Of a stretch of DNA of 64,000 nt, positions 17,762-26,287 are shown piece after piece. The stretch's first letter is position 1; each line of letters starts with the position of its first letter. A model generated the notes under the pieces. The model did not search any database. It was not told where the DNA came from and saw only the letters and a list, made by a program, of their open reading frames with translations. Position numbers and translations under genes: made by a program. The stretch is from Rhizobium leguminosarum. Lineage in GTDB: Bacteria; Pseudomonadota; Alphaproteobacteria; Rhizobiales; Rhizobiaceae. The stretch is taken from positions 4,722,501 to 4,786,500 of the forward strand of contig NZ_CP016286.1 in the NCBI RefSeq assembly GCF_001679785.1, read 5' to 3'.

Positions 17762-18387
17762 ATTGGGGGGTACGCACGGGGGCCGACAAGGGACATGTCG
17801 CCCCGAAGCACATTGAAAAGCTGCGGCAACTCATCAATGCTCGTGATGCGAAGAAAACTGCCAGTCCTAGTGATCCTTGGATCACTCCTAAAGGCCAGAC
17901 CTGCCAGTGCATCATAGCTCTTGTCGCTGTACATCGTGCGGAACTTAAAGACGGGAAACGTTTTTCCGCCCTTACCAAGCCGAGTGTGCTTGACGACGAT
18001 TGGGCCGCGACTTTCGATGCGAATGAAGATAGCAACGGAAATCAGCAAAGGCATCAACAACGCCAGTGATCCCACTGCAATAAAAATGTCCAAAGCTCGC
18101 TTCAGTCCAAGCGCTAAGAGTGGTCGATCCGACATCCGAAACGCAGCCGGTATCAAGCTGAGAGCCACAATCAATTTGCTAAGATCGCCAGGGGTATCCT
18201 CAATGTGAGCCGAGAATTCTTCCTCGTAGCGGCCACGTTCTGACTGGGGCAGGAATCGAACCGAGAATCTAATAACCTTTCTCACAAGGTGAGGGCGCCA
18301 CTCCTTGTACTCGTCAGAGAGCAAACGGGAGACAGCAGGAACGATCAGGGCGACAAGGAACGCTCCAATAACCGTCAGAACGCCCAT
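17758..18387 (-). CDS. Undecaprenyl-phosphate sugar phosphotransferase, truncated at a C6 run
   Basis: Two parts are visible. Residues 1 to about 85 hold a membrane helix and a RYEEEFSAHIED-type segment; residues about 90-209 start the bacterial sugar transferase domain: LKRALDIFIAVGSLALLMPL helix, HTRLGKGGKTFPVFKFRTMY, and SIDELPQLFNVLRGDMSLVG. The family initiates exopolysaccharide or O-antigen repeat synthesis at the inner membrane. The frame ends after RAYPPI because a run of six C bases (17765-17770 as G on the top strand) is one short of the frame that continues into AAGMMID. The start overlaps the PadR stop by 13 bases, so the two are translationally coupled. Confidence 0.78.
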   Translation of the reverse strand: MGVLTVIGAFLVALIVPAVSRLLSDEYKEWRPHLVRKVIRFSVRFLPQSERGRYEEEFSAHIEDTPGDLSKLIVALSLIPAAFRMSDRPLLALGLKRALDIFIAVGSLALLMPLLISVAIFIRIESRGPIVVKHTRLGKGGKTFPVFKFRTMYSDKSYDALAGLAFRSDPRITRTGSFLRITSIDELPQLFNVLRGDMSLVGPRAYPPI

Positions 18388-18686
18388 GCAGCATCCTCCA
18401 GATCATTGCTCATGGTCGTTGCTATAGCATTCATCTTGCGCGCGCCCATGCCAGTAACATTGTAAAAACGCCGTCTAGGTCGGCCAAGTTCGCTTGGATC
18501 TCCCTTCTCCCATTCGCTCGATAACCAGCCCGCATCCTCCAAACGCTTCAGAATTGGATAGAGGCTACCAGAGGCGAGGCCTGTTTCCTTCGCAATCACC
18601 GCACCGGAAGCCCCGGATACGCGGTGGGCCATCACGGCTTGGAGAACCGATATTGTTTGCGTTGTCAGACGAACATCTTTTGCCAT
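18375..18686 (-). CDS. PadR-family transcriptional regulator
   Basis: This 103-residue protein is a compact PadR winged helix: LTTQTISVLQAVMAH, then ASGAVIAKETGLASGSLYPI, LKRLEDAGWLSSEWE and the wing residues RPRRRFYNVTGMG. PadR proteins repress neighbouring genes. The start at 18686 is used because the longer frame adds residues with no PadR similarity. It overlaps the sugar transferase start by 13 bases, so both are made from one transcript, and the transferase is the probable target and partner. Confidence 0.82.
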   Translation of the reverse strand: MAKDVRLTTQTISVLQAVMAHRVSGASGAVIAKETGLASGSLYPILKRLEDAGWLSSEWEKGDPSELGRPRRRFYNVTGMGARKMNAIATTMSNDLEDAAWAF

Positions 18687-19055
18687 AGTAGAGAAGTCTA
18701 CATAGGGTCCCAGATTTGTCAATGCGGTTGTTTGGTGTATCCGCGATCCGGTCAGCGGCGTCATCGAGGAGGGCGGCGGTGTCCGGCGAGGTCGGCTAGG
18801 ATTCTAGTGAGCAGGCGCAACATGAGTGATCGCGATCCTCTTCAGCCGGCCCGTGCTGCTTTCGAATAGAAACGTGCTAACCGTCAAAGCGCCTTGAGCG
18901 CCTAACGCGTTTGCTCTTAGGCTCGATGTAATCAATTCGACAGAATGAACATCGCGATAGCCCTCCGCCAAATCAAAGGGGATGGGCGTTCTGGATTGAG
19001 GAGCGATGACGGCCGGGAGGTGCTCGATGTCGCTCTGATTGTCCTAAGAGAAAAC
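18687..19055. other. Non-coding stretch between PadR gene and tRNA-Thr
   Basis: I see no supported gene. The stretch contains the PadR promoter region and short open frames with no ribosome binding sites or family similarity. It separates the PadR/sugar-transferase unit from the conserved core block that begins with tRNA-Thr. Confidence 0.5.
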
Positions 19056-19130
19056 TGGTGCTGCCGAGTGGGATTGAACCACCGACCTCACCCTTACCAA
19101 GGGTGTGCTCTACCACTGAGCTACGGCAGC
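19056..19130 (-). tRNA. tRNA-Thr (anticodon GGT)
   Basis: The complement folds as a full cloverleaf: acceptor GCTGCCG/CGGCAGC, D-arm GCTC...GAGC, anticodon stem CACCC/GGGTG around loop TTGGTAA, and T-arm with TTCAATC. Anticodon GGT reads ACC and ACT threonine codons. The 3' CCA is encoded (19056-19058 on the top strand). It marks the left edge of the conserved murA-to-yacG block. Confidence 0.96.
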
Positions 19131-19284
19131 AGGACCAGGACCCGTGCGAGCCATGTGGCTCAATCGCGAGAACGGGGGGCTATTGCCACAGCTTGACGGC
19201 AAGCGCAAGCCGCAAATTCCAACTTCGCGTGGATTGGGATGCAAGGGCCTTTTGGATTGGCGCGAATTCGGCTAATCCTGTTGC

Positions 19285-19479
19285 ATGAATGAAAAGACCG
19301 AAACCGGCCAGCAGAGCCGCAAACAGGCGATCGAGGCACAGGCGAAACTGCGCCGCGAGCGCGCCGCCGACAAGCTCAGGGAAAATCTGGGGCGACGCAA
19401 ACAGCAGGTGCGCGCCCGCCGTTCCGGCCAAGCCGACGAAACAAATGGGCTGCCCGCCGCAAAAATGGACGAATCGTAA
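19285..19479 (+). CDS. Short, highly charged hypothetical protein
   Basis: This 64-residue frame encodes an Arg/Lys/Glu/Gln-rich, probably helical protein (KQAIEAQAKLRRERAADKL and KLRENLGRRKQQVRARRSGQ). Small proteins of this type sit upstream of murA in related rhizobia, as far as I recall, which supports it being real. It has no recognised domain. It is codirectional with murA, 107 bases upstream. Function unknown. Confidence 0.6.
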   Translation: MNEKTETGQQSRKQAIEAQAKLRRERAADKLRENLGRRKQQVRARRSGQADETNGLPAAKMDES

Positions 19480-19586
19480 TGTTCCGTCCGTCGCGAATTG
19501 AAGCGTCTCGATAAATCCCCTAAACACCTCACTCCTTATTCCAAGGCAGAAATTTCAGGAAAGGCGGGCGCTGCCCGTAAGCGCAC

Positions 19587-20879
19587 ATGGATCGTATCAG
19601 AATCGTCGGCGGTAATGAGCTGAATGGCATCATTCCGATTTCCGGCGCCAAGAATGCCGCACTGCCGCTGATGATCGCCTCGCTTCTGACCAGCGATACG
19701 CTGACGCTCGAAAACGTGCCGCATCTGGCCGACGTCGAGCTGCTGATGCGCATTCTCGGCAATCACGGCGTCGATGTCGCCGTCAACGGCCGCCGCGAGC
19801 GCCAGGAAGATTCCTATTCGCGCACGATCCACTTCACCTGCCGCACCATCGTCGATACGACCGCATCTTATGAACTGGTCTCGAAGATGCGCGCCTCCTT
19901 CTGGGTCATCGGTCCGCTGCTGGCGCGCGAAGGCCATTGCCGTGTTTCGCTGCCGGGCGGCTGTGCCATCGGCACGCGCCCGGTCGATCTCTTCATCGAA
20001 GGCCTGACGGCGCTCGGCGCCACCATGGAGATCGATGCCGGTTATATCAACGCCAAGGCGCCTGCCGGCGGCCTGATCGGCGCCCGCTACACCTTCCCGA
20101 AGGTCTCCGTCGGCGCCACCCATGTGGTGATGATGGCGGCAACGCTTGCCCGCGGCACGACTGTCATCGGCAATGCCGCCCGCGAGCCCGAGGTCGTCGA
20201 CCTCGCCAACTGCCTGAACGCCATGGGCGCCAAAATTACGGGCGCCGGCACGGCGACGATCACGGTCGAAGGCGTCACCTCGCTCTCCGGCGCCCGCCAC
20301 CGCGTCCTGCCGGATCGCATCGAGACCGGCACTTACGCCATGGCCGTCGCCATGGCCGGCGGCGACGTCGTGCTCGAAAATACCGATGTGGCGCTGCTCG
20401 AAACCGCGGTGGAAACGCTGCGCCGCGCCGGCGCGGAAATCTCATCGACCAACAACGGCATGCGCATCAAGCGCAACGGCGCCGGCATCAGACCGGTCGA
20501 TATTGTCACCGATCCTTTCCCGGGCTTCCCGACCGATCTGCAGGCGCAGTTCATGGCGCTGATGACCCGTTCTTCCGGCGTCTCGCATGTCACCGAGACC
20601 ATCTTCGAAAACCGTTTCATGCATGTGCAGGAGCTTGCCCGCCTCGGCGCCAGGATCTCGCTGTCCGGCCAGACGGCGAAGATCGAGGGTGTCCAACGCC
20701 TGCGCGGCGCCCCCGTCATGGCGACGGATCTGCGCGCCTCCGTCTCGCTCGTCATCGCCGGCCTTGCCGCCGAGGGCGAAACCACGGTCTCCCGCGTCTA
20801 TCACCTCGACCGTGGTTTCGAACGGCTCGAGGAGAAGCTGACCCGCTGCGGCGCCATCGTCGAGCGCATCAGCGAGTAA
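19587..20879 (+). CDS. murA: UDP-N-acetylglucosamine 1-carboxyvinyltransferase
   Basis: The 430-residue protein is full-length MurA. It shows the substrate-binding Lys22-Asn23 ([11 protein letters not shown]) and the catalytic Cys126 in [15 protein letters not shown], with the two-domain inside-out alpha/beta repeat pattern throughout. It transfers enolpyruvate from PEP to UDP-GlcNAc, the first committed step of peptidoglycan synthesis. The Cys form is the fosfomycin-sensitive type. It heads a conserved rightward block with DUF2948, hisD and others. Confidence 0.97.
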   Translation: MDRIRIVGGNELNGIIPISGAKNAALPLMIASLLTSDTLTLENVPHLADVELLMRILGNHGVDVAVNGRRERQEDSYSRTIHFTCRTIVDTTASYELVSKMRASFWVIGPLLAREGHCRVSLPGGCAIGTRPVDLFIEGLTALGATMEIDAGYINAKAPAGGLIGARYTFPKVSVGATHVVMMAATLARGTTVIGNAAREPEVVDLANCLNAMGAKITGAGTATITVEGVTSLSGARHRVLPDRIETGTYAMAVAMAGGDVVLENTDVALLETAVETLRRAGAEISSTNNGMRIKRNGAGIRPVDIVTDPFPGFPTDLQAQFMALMTRSSGVSHVTETIFENRFMHVQELARLGARISLSGQTAKIEGVQRLRGAPVMATDLRASVSLVIAGLAAEGETTVSRVYHLDRGFERLEEKLTRCGAIVERISE

Positions 20880-20987
20880 GCACCGTTCATCCCGGTTGCG
20901 TATTCGGTCGCCGCGCCTTATTTCCCTTGTCTGACGCATCGCCATTCCGGCGGTGCCCGGCCTAGGCCGGTAATGGGATGAGGCTGA

Positions 20988-21419
20988 ATGACCGACCTGA
21001 AACTTGTTGCGCTCGATAACGAGGATCTTGCGATCATGTCCGCGCATATGCAGGACAGCGTCTTCAAGGTCGGCGACATCGACTGGTCGCCGCGCGACGC
21101 GCAGTTCGCGCTTGCCGCCAATCGTTTCGTCTGGGAAGGTGCCGAGCGCAAGCGCAAGGGTTTCGAGCGGCGCCGTGCTGCCCTGGTTTTCAAGCGCGTG
21201 CTTGCCGTCCGTTCGCTCGGCATCGATCGTGGAAAACGCGATGAGGTGCTGTCGCTGCTGGCGCTGCGCTTCGAGCAGAAGGGCGAGGGGCCGGAGGGCA
21301 CGGTCGAGCTGTCGCTGTCCGGCACCGCCTCGATTGCGCTCGATGTCGAATGCATCGAGGTCCAACTGGCCGATATCGGCGGCGCCTGGGAGGCTTCCTC
21401 CATGCCTCGCCACCGCTAA
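20988..21419 (+). CDS. DUF2948-family protein
   Basis: The 143-residue protein matches DUF2948, a family found next to hisD in alphaproteobacteria: LKLVALDNEDLAIMSAHMQD, then VFKVGDIDWSPRDAQFALAA and NRFVWE. The function is unknown; conserved adjacency to hisD is the only clue. GAGG lies just upstream of the ATG. A family B palindrome starts at its stop codon and separates it from hisD. Confidence 0.85.
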   Translation: MTDLKLVALDNEDLAIMSAHMQDSVFKVGDIDWSPRDAQFALAANRFVWEGAERKRKGFERRRAALVFKRVLAVRSLGIDRGKRDEVLSLLALRFEQKGEGPEGTVELSLSGTASIALDVECIEVQLADIGGAWEASSMPRHR

Positions 21420-21467
21420 TGCATGTCGCCCGGAAGTGTGCAGCGGTTCCGGGATAATGACATGCAT
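21419..21467. repeat. Family B dispersed palindrome
   Basis: Outer arms ATGCATGTC (21419-21427) and GACATGCAT (21459-21467) are perfect, and inner arms CCCGGAA/TTCCGGG flank a GTGTGCAGCGG centre. It begins at the stop codon of the DUF2948 gene and lies upstream of the hisD ribosome binding site, so it could form an RNA hairpin in the intercistronic region. Confidence 0.8.
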
Positions 21468-21535
21468 AAAACAATGAGTGTTTGACGCCCTAAAGTTTGA
21501 ACATCGCAGTTTCAAGTTGAGAAGGAATATCGGCC

Positions 21536-22834
21536 TTGGCAATCTGGCTGGATCAGGCATCGGAAGGTTTCGAGCAGCATTTTGCCGCCTTTCTGACGAC
21601 GAAGCGTGAAGTCTCCGATGATGTGAACGTCGTCGTTCGCGCCATCATCGATGATATCAGAGCCCGCGGTGATGTGGCGCTGGCCGAATATTCGCTGAAA
21701 TTCGACGGCATCGATTACGCCACCGTCCCGATGCGCGTCACAGCTGAAGAGATCGACGCCGCCGTCGAGGCGGTGCCTTCGGAAGTGCTGGGGGCGCTGA
21801 AGCTCGCCGCACTGCGCATCGAATCCCATCATCGCCGGCAACTGCCGAAGGACGATATCTACGAGGACGACCTCGGCGTCGGTCTCGGCTCGCGCTGGAC
21901 GGCGATCGAAGCGGTCGGGCTCTATGTTCCGGGCGGCACCGCGAGTTATCCGAGCTCGGTGCTGATGAATGCCGTGCCGGCCAAGGTCGCCGGCGTCGAT
22001 CGCATCGTCATCGCCGTTCCCGCCACCGGCGGCGCCGTCAATCCGGCGGTGCTTGCCGCCGCCAAGCTCGTCGGTGTCACGGAGATTTATCGTGTCGGCG
22101 GCGCCCAGGCGATCGCGGCTCTTGCCTATGGCACCGAGACGATCGCCCCTGTCGCCAAGATCATCGGCCCCGGCAATGCCTATGTCGCCGCCGCCAAGCG
22201 CCATGTCTTCGGCACCGTCGGCATCGACATGATCGCCGGCCCCTCCGAAGTGCTTGTCATTGCAGACAAGGACAACAATCCGGATTGGATCGCAGCCGAC
22301 CTCTTGGCCCAGGCCGAGCACGATGTCAGTTCCCAGGCGATCCTGATCACCGACGATGCCGCATTCGGCAAGGCGGTGGAGCAGGCGGTCGAACGCCAGC
22401 TGAAGACGCTGAACCGCGCCGAGACGGCGGCGGCAAGCTGGCGCGATTTCGGCGCGGTCATCCTGGTTGCCGATCTGAAACAGGCCATTCCGCTGGCAAA
22501 CCGCATCGCCGCCGAACATCTGGAACTCGCCGTCGCCGATCCGGATCGTCTGCTCGACGGCATCCGCAATGCCGGCGCGATCTTCATCGGCGCCCATACG
22601 CCCGAGGTGATCGGCGATTATGTCGGCGGTTCGAACCATGTGCTGCCGACGGCGCGTTCGGCGCGCTTCTCCTCCGGCCTTTCGGTGCTCGATTTCGTCA
22701 AGCGCACCTCGATCCTGCGCCTCGGTCCGCAGCAGCTCCGCACCCTCGGCCCGGCGGCGATCGCCCTTGCTGTCTCCGAAGGCCTCGATGCCCATGCGCG
22801 GTCGGTCGCGATCCGCCTCAACCTCGAAAGGTGA
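21536..22834 (+). CDS. hisD: Histidinol dehydrogenase
   Basis: The 432-residue protein is full-length His[45 protein letters not shown] and [15 protein letters not shown] are all present, covering the NAD-binding and zinc/catalytic regions. It catalyses the last two oxidations of histidine synthesis. The start is TTG at 21536 with AAGGA about ten bases upstream, which gives the expected family N-terminus; there is no ATG in a better position. The downstream UPF0262 gene starts five bases after the stop. Confidence 0.96.
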   Translation: MAIWLDQASEGFEQHFAAFLTTKREVSDDVNVVVRAIIDDIRARGDVALAEYSLKFDGIDYATVPMRVTAEEIDAAVEAVPSEVLGALKLAALRIESHHRRQLPKDDIYEDDLGVGLGSRWTAIEAVGLYVPGGTASYPSSVLMNAVPAKVAGVDRIVIAVPATGGAVNPAVLAAAKLVGVTEIYRVGGAQAIAALAYGTETIAPVAKIIGPGNAYVAAAKRHVFGTVGIDMIAGPSEVLVIADKDNNPDWIAADLLAQAEHDVSSQAILITDDAAFGKAVEQAVERQLKTLNRAETAAASWRDFGAVILVADLKQAIPLANRIAAEHLELAVADPDRLLDGIRNAGAIFIGAHTPEVIGDYVGGSNHVLPTARSARFSSGLSVLDFVKRTSILRLGPQQLRTLGPAAIALAVSEGLDAHARSVAIRLNLER

Positions 22835-22838
22835 GGGC

Positions 22839-23312
22839 ATGGCGAAGGGCGAATTCCGGCTTTGCGACGTCGTCCTTGACGATACGATCGGCCGTTCGAC
22901 GCCCGATGTCGAGCATGAACGCGCCGTCGCCATCTTCGATCTGATCGAGGAGAACAGGTTCGAGCCACTCGGCCATGTCGGCGGACCTTACCGGCTGAAT
23001 ATCTCGTTGGTCGATTCGAAACTGGTTTTTGCCATCACCACCGAAGAGGGCGGCGGCGTCGCCACTCATATCCTGTCGCTCACGCCCTTCCGGCGGATCG
23101 TCAAGGATTACTTCATGATCTGCGAGAGCTATTACGAAGCGATCCGTTCGTCGACGCCGAGCCGCATCGAGGCGATCGACATGGGCCGGCGCGGCATCCA
23201 CAATGAAGGCTCGCAGACGCTGAAGGATAGGCTGGCCGGCAAGATAGAGGTCGATTTCGATACCGCCCGGCGCCTTTTCACGCTGGTCTGCGTGCTCTAC
23301 TGGCGCGGATGA
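22839..23312 (+). CDS. UPF0262-family protein
   Basis: The 157-residue protein matches UPF0262, which follows hisD in many alphaproteobacteria: [36 protein letters not shown] and [15 protein letters not shown] segments (seen as [20 protein letters not shown]). Its biochemical role is unknown. It starts five bases after hisD with GAGGG as ribosome binding site and overlaps the phosphatase gene by four bases (ATGA), so these three genes form one operon. Confidence 0.9.
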   Translation: MAKGEFRLCDVVLDDTIGRSTPDVEHERAVAIFDLIEENRFEPLGHVGGPYRLNISLVDSKLVFAITTEEGGGVATHILSLTPFRRIVKDYFMICESYYEAIRSSTPSRIEAIDMGRRGIHNEGSQTLKDRLAGKIEVDFDTARRLFTLVCVLYWRG

Positions 23313-23794
23313 CGGCAATGGAGCGCGCCGCCGATGTCGAGGAGGGAAAGCGGCCGGGCGCCATCCTCTTCATGTGCGGGATGAATGCCATCCGCTCGCC
23401 GATGGCTGAAGCGATCGCCCGTAGCATTTTGCCGGCCAATACTTATATCAGGTCTGCCGGCGTTCGCGCCGGCGAGCGCGATCCCTTCGTAGATGCCGTG
23501 CTCGAGGAGATCGGGCTTTCCCTCGGGCGCCGCCAGCCGCAGACGCTGGAAGAACTCGAGGACGATTACTTCGATCTGATTATCACGCTGTCGCCCCAGG
23601 CACATCATGCAGCACTCGAGCTGACACGGTCGAATGCGATCGATGTCGTCTATTGGCCGACCATGGATCCGACGGTTGCAATCGGAACGCGCGAGCAGAT
23701 TCTGGAGAGCTACCGCGAGGTCCGCGATCACCTGGCCGGCCTCATCGAAAGCCGGCTACTCAAACGAAATGGCATTGCCGCGCAATCGGCATGA
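23309..23794 (+). CDS. Low-molecular-weight protein-tyrosine-phosphatase-like protein
   Basis: The 161-residue protein has the LMW-PTP/arsenate-reductase-like fold signature C(X)5R as CGMNAIRSP (Cys23, Arg29), followed by the usual helix and a late Asp-Pro (MDPTV). Members dephosphorylate tyrosine or reduce arsenate. Its place in the hisD-infA block is conserved, so the substrate may be housekeeping rather than arsenate. It overlaps the UPF0262 stop as ATGA, so it is translationally coupled. Confidence 0.83.
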   Translation: MTAMERAADVEEGKRPGAILFMCGMNAIRSPMAEAIARSILPANTYIRSAGVRAGERDPFVDAVLEEIGLSLGRRQPQTLEELEDDYFDLIITLSPQAHHAALELTRSNAIDVVYWPTMDPTVAIGTREQILESYREVRDHLAGLIESRLLKRNGIAAQSA

Positions 23795-23815
23795 AAACAA
23801 ATAAAGGAAAGCCTG

Positions 23816-23844
23816 ATCAACGAGGTTCACAAACCTTCGTTGAT
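23816..23844 (+). terminator. Hairpin between phosphatase gene and infA
   Basis: ATCAACGAGGTT pairs with AACCTTCGTTGAT (one bulged base) around a short CACA loop. It sits 21 bases after the phosphatase stop and 74 bases before infA. No clean T-run follows; it may end the hisD operon or structure the infA leader. Confidence 0.45.
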
Positions 23845-23917
23845 TGTGTAGTTTCCGCCCAAATTTTAAAGGCGCGCGCTGCGCTGCCTATTCAACCCAC
23901 AGGAAGAAAACACTTAT

Positions 23918-24136
23918 ATGCCTAAAGAAGAAGTCCTCGAATTCCCGGGAATCGTCACCGAACTTCTGCCGAATGCGACGTTCCGCGTGAAGCTCGAAAA
24001 CGAACACGAGATCATCGCCCACACCGCGGGCCGCATGCGCAAGAACCGCATCCGCGTTCTCGCCGGCGACAAGGTGCTTGTGGAAATGACGCCCTACGAT
24101 CTGACCAAGGGCCGTATCACCTACCGTTTCAAGTAA
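23918..24136 (+). CDS. infA: Translation initiation factor IF-1
   Basis: The 72-residue protein is IF-1: an OB-fold with [40 protein letters not shown] and [20 protein letters not shown]. It binds the ribosomal A site during initiation and helps IF-2 and IF-3. Length and sequence match the family throughout. It is followed closely by maf. Confidence 0.98.
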   Translation: MPKEEVLEFPGIVTELLPNATFRVKLENEHEIIAHTAGRMRKNRIRVLAGDKVLVEMTPYDLTKGRITYRFK

Positions 24137-24193
24137 GTTTGCCCGAAGGTCCTGCAAGGGTTTTTGCCCCCGTCTGACGATGGTCGAGGTTCC

Positions 24194-24814
24194 ATGGCGC
24201 TGAAATACAAGCTCATTCTGGCCTCGGGTTCGCCCCGGCGCGTCGACCTGCTCAACCAGGCCGGCATTGAGCCCTCGCGCCTGATGCCGATGGATATCGA
24301 CGAGGCGCCGAAGAAGTCGGAGCATCCGCGTTCGCTCGCCCGCAGGCTTTCGGCGGAGAAGGCCGAAGCCGCCCTTGCCGCCATCAAGAGCGATATCACC
24401 TGGAAGGGCAGCTATATCCTGTCTGCCGATACGGTGGTCGCTGTCGGCCGGCGCATTCTCGGCAAGGCTGAGTTCGCCGACGAGGCGTTGAACTCGCTGC
24501 ATCTCCTCTCGGGACGCAACCATATGGTCTACACTGGCGTTTGCCTGGTGACCCCGGATCGCAAGGTCCGTCAGAAGATCGTCGAGACCAAGGTACGCTT
24601 CAAGCGTCTCTCCGGCTTCGAGATCGAGAACTACCTGGCCTCCGGCCAGTGGCGCGGCAAGGCAGGCGCCTACGGCATCCAGGGCCTCGCCGGCACCTTC
24701 GTGCAGAAGATGGTGGGCTCCTACACCAATGTCGTCGGCCTGCCGCTTTATGAAACCATTCTGCTTTTGACCGGCGAAGGCTTCGATGTGCATAGCCGGT
24801 GGCCCGAGGGCTGA
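24194..24814 (+). CDS. maf: Maf-family nucleoside triphosphate pyrophosphatase
   Basis: The 206-residue protein has the Maf opening [17 protein letters not shown], the SADTVV motif and the [11 protein letters not shown] and [15 protein letters not shown] stretches typical of the family. Maf proteins hydrolyse non-canonical or modified nucleotides (dTTP/UTP-type or m7GTP-type) and have been linked to cell division. The start at 24194 gives the family N-terminus; an upstream in-frame codon at 24164 would add ten unrelated residues. It lies between infA and yacG in the usual alphaproteobacterial order. Confidence 0.94.
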   Translation: MALKYKLILASGSPRRVDLLNQAGIEPSRLMPMDIDEAPKKSEHPRSLARRLSAEKAEAALAAIKSDITWKGSYILSADTVVAVGRRILGKAEFADEALNSLHLLSGRNHMVYTGVCLVTPDRKVRQKIVETKVRFKRLSGFEIENYLASGQWRGKAGAYGIQGLAGTFVQKMVGSYTNVVGLPLYETILLLTGEGFDVHSRWPEG

Positions 24815-24830
24815 GCCCGACGGCCGATGC

Positions 24831-24874
24831 TTAAAGCGCGTCACGATCTTTCAGATCCGCGCGTCGCGCTTTAA
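24831..24874. repeat. Family A palindrome with following T-run, possible terminator
   Basis: Perfect 10-bp arms TTAAAGCGCG (24831-24840) and CGCGCTTTAA (24865-24874) are followed by GGCTTTATTTTT, so this copy could end maf transcription. An inverted copy of the whole element lies after yacG at 25217-25260. Confidence 0.75.
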
Positions 24875-24888
24875 GGCTTTATTTTTAC

Positions 24889-24927
24889 GCATGTCGTTGA
24901 ACCGCTACACACTTTTACGCGACATGC
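24889..24927. repeat. Family B palindrome, inverted orientation
   Basis: Arms GCATGTCG (24889-24896) and CGACATGC (24920-24927) enclose ACCGCTACACACTTTTA, which is the reverse complement of the usual AAAAGTGTGNAGCGG core. It lies just upstream of yacG and mirrors the copy after yacG. Confidence 0.75.
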
Positions 24928-24943
24928 TTTAGGACCGACCGAT

Positions 24944-25156
24944 ATGCCTGAAGACAAGAAACCGGCCGCCAAGGTCGAACCGCTGCGCAAGACGCGCCCT
25001 TGCCCCGAATGCGGCAAACCTTCCCACCGCGAACATTACCCCTTCTGCTCCAACCGCTGCCGCGAGGCCGATCTCTCCCGCTGGCTGACCGGCGCCTATG
25101 CCATTCCGGTTGCCGACGACGAGACGAAGGCCGATTATCCCGATGAGGAAAACTAA
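24944..25156 (+). CDS. yacG: DNA gyrase inhibitor YacG (small zinc protein)
   Basis: The 70-residue protein has the YacG four-cysteine zinc site CPECGKPS...FCSNRC followed by [13 protein letters not shown]. In E. coli YacG binds GyrB and inhibits DNA gyrase. The gene follows maf as in other alphaproteobacteria. The intervening 129 bases and the 3' flank contain A-B and B-A repeats in mirror order, so the gene is bracketed by composite inverted elements. An arm of the downstream element begins in its stop codon. Confidence 0.92.
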   Translation: MPEDKKPAAKVEPLRKTRPCPECGKPSHREHYPFCSNRCREADLSRWLTGAYAIPVADDETKADYPDEEN

Positions 25157-25204
25157 TGCATGTCGCCCAAAAGTGCGCAGCGGTTTTGGGAGAACGACAT
25201 GCAT
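25156..25204. repeat. Family B palindrome after yacG
   Basis: Perfect outer arms ATGCATGTCG (25156-25165) and CGACATGCAT (25195-25204), with inner arms CCCAAAA/TTTTGGG and the GTGCGCAGCGG centre. It is the mirror partner of the copy at 24889-24927. Confidence 0.8.
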
Positions 25205-25216
25205 AGAAATAAAGAC

Positions 25217-25260
25217 CTAAAGCGCGAGGAGCGAATCTGAAAGATCGTGACGCGCTTTAG
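25217..25260. repeat. Family A palindrome after yacG, inverted copy
   Basis: Perfect arms CTAAAGCGCG (25217-25226) and CGCGCTTTAG (25251-25260). Its reverse complement matches 24831-24874 almost throughout, including the GTCACGATCTTTCAGAT interior. Together with the copies before yacG it completes an A-B-yacG-B-A mirror arrangement. Confidence 0.8.
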
Positions 25261-25439
25261 AGAATTTCGCCCGCGAAGCTCTTATTTTTCCTCATGAATC
25301 CGCAAAGCTGGCAAGACCGTCAAAAAAGAGTCATTTGACGCTTGCCATGGGCGAACAAGATGCTATAACCCCGCTCGCTTCCGGGGTGAACCAAGGCCCC
25401 GCGGTTCCTTTTCTGAAAGGCACTATCGGAAGCAGGTTA

Positions 25440-25515
25440 GCCCAGGTAGCTCAGTTGGTAGAGCAGCGGATTGAAAATCCGCGTGTCACTGGTTCGATTC
25501 CGGTCCTGGGCACCA
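25440..25515 (+). tRNA. tRNA-Phe (anticodon GAA)
   Basis: The sequence folds as a cloverleaf: acceptor GCCCAGG/CCTGGGC, anticodon stem GCGGA/TCCGC around loop TTGAAAA, and T-loop TTCGATT. Anticodon GAA reads both phenylalanine codons. CCA is encoded (25513-25515). tRNA genes are common integration sites, but no integrase or repeated tRNA 3' end was seen here. Confidence 0.97.
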
Positions 25516-25570
25516 CTTTGATTTCCTTACATCATTAGAGAATTTTTGGCCTTGGAAAAGGCGCCTGCTT

Positions 25571-25699
25571 GGCGGCCGTGGTAGCACATTGGTAGCCGCG
25601 CCAAACGTGGTGGAGAGGGCCAAAACAGCGTGGCCGGCGCGATGGCGGGCCGTGTATCGATGGGCGCTCGTTTCAACGGGTCTCATATCGTGATGGCCT
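25571..25699 (+). repeat. Copy 1 of a ~130-bp direct repeat flanking the AraC/ABC/isomerase cluster
   Basis: This segment is similar to 32663-32793 in the same orientation. Both begin with GGCGGCCGT and end with an identical 27-base stretch (25669-25695 here, 32763-32789 there) containing TTTCAACGGGTCTCATATCG. On the reverse strand both encode HHDMRPVET in open frames, a string I associate with rhizobial repeats. The two copies bracket the gene cluster between them. Confidence 0.75.
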
Positions 25700-25814
25700 G
25701 GAACAGGGAAGACCCGACCACCTCGCGTGACGACATCATCGATATCGCAGGCTCGCTGGTGCCGCCGGCCAGGTGAGCGCATGGAACGTCAGCCGTTTCG
25801 CCGGGTCGGCCTCT

Positions 25815-26000
25815 TCACCTTGACCTTGATCTACGTGTTACATTGTGGACGAGTTCGCTGATGGTCGCGAACTCACCGAACAAAGCAGTAAGCTTGGCTT
25901 GCTCCTTGCTATCCAATCGGTGCTGCGAGCAGAAGTCCGCGATGCACCAGACCTTCGCCGCTGCGATAGGCTCGGCAGTAATCGAATCAATGTGTTGCAT
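25815..26000 (-). CDS. Small hypothetical protein
   Basis: The start at 26000 has a strong ribosome binding site (GGGAGGA about seven bases upstream) and gives 61 residues: SITAEPIAAAKVWCIADFCS, then a helical charged middle and a short tail (ISELVHNVTRRSRSR). A longer frame to 26084 lacks such a site. I recall similar short proteins in other rhizobia but know no function. It lies just after the direct repeat copy. Confidence 0.6.
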   Translation of the reverse strand: MQHIDSITAEPIAAAKVWCIADFCSQHRLDSKEQAKLTALFGEFATISELVHNVTRRSRSR

Positions 26001-26287
26001 TGTAGTCCTCCCGCAAAGGAAGCTAACGAAGTTCAAATTAGCTTTCAATGAAATAAGAGGTCTTCCGAAAATCGTGGTTCCCATTGGCGGCGCGCCGCCT
26101 CTTCAGCGACTGGCGGACATGCGGCTTCTCCACTGATTGCAGCGTCGAGCCGCCGCTCTCGTTTCTACGCCGCGAAACGGCGTGCAGCCTTGTCGGACCA
26201 TATCAAGCACGCTGCCGCTGGTTCCCGACATCGAAGACAGACTGAGGGACGTCTGGGGTCGCACGGTGCCACGGATCGGCAGACCTC

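Noticed and set aside
21512..22933. A 473-codon leftward open frame across hisD
   Set aside because: hisD is complete on the other strand with all motifs; this frame has no recognisable protein features.
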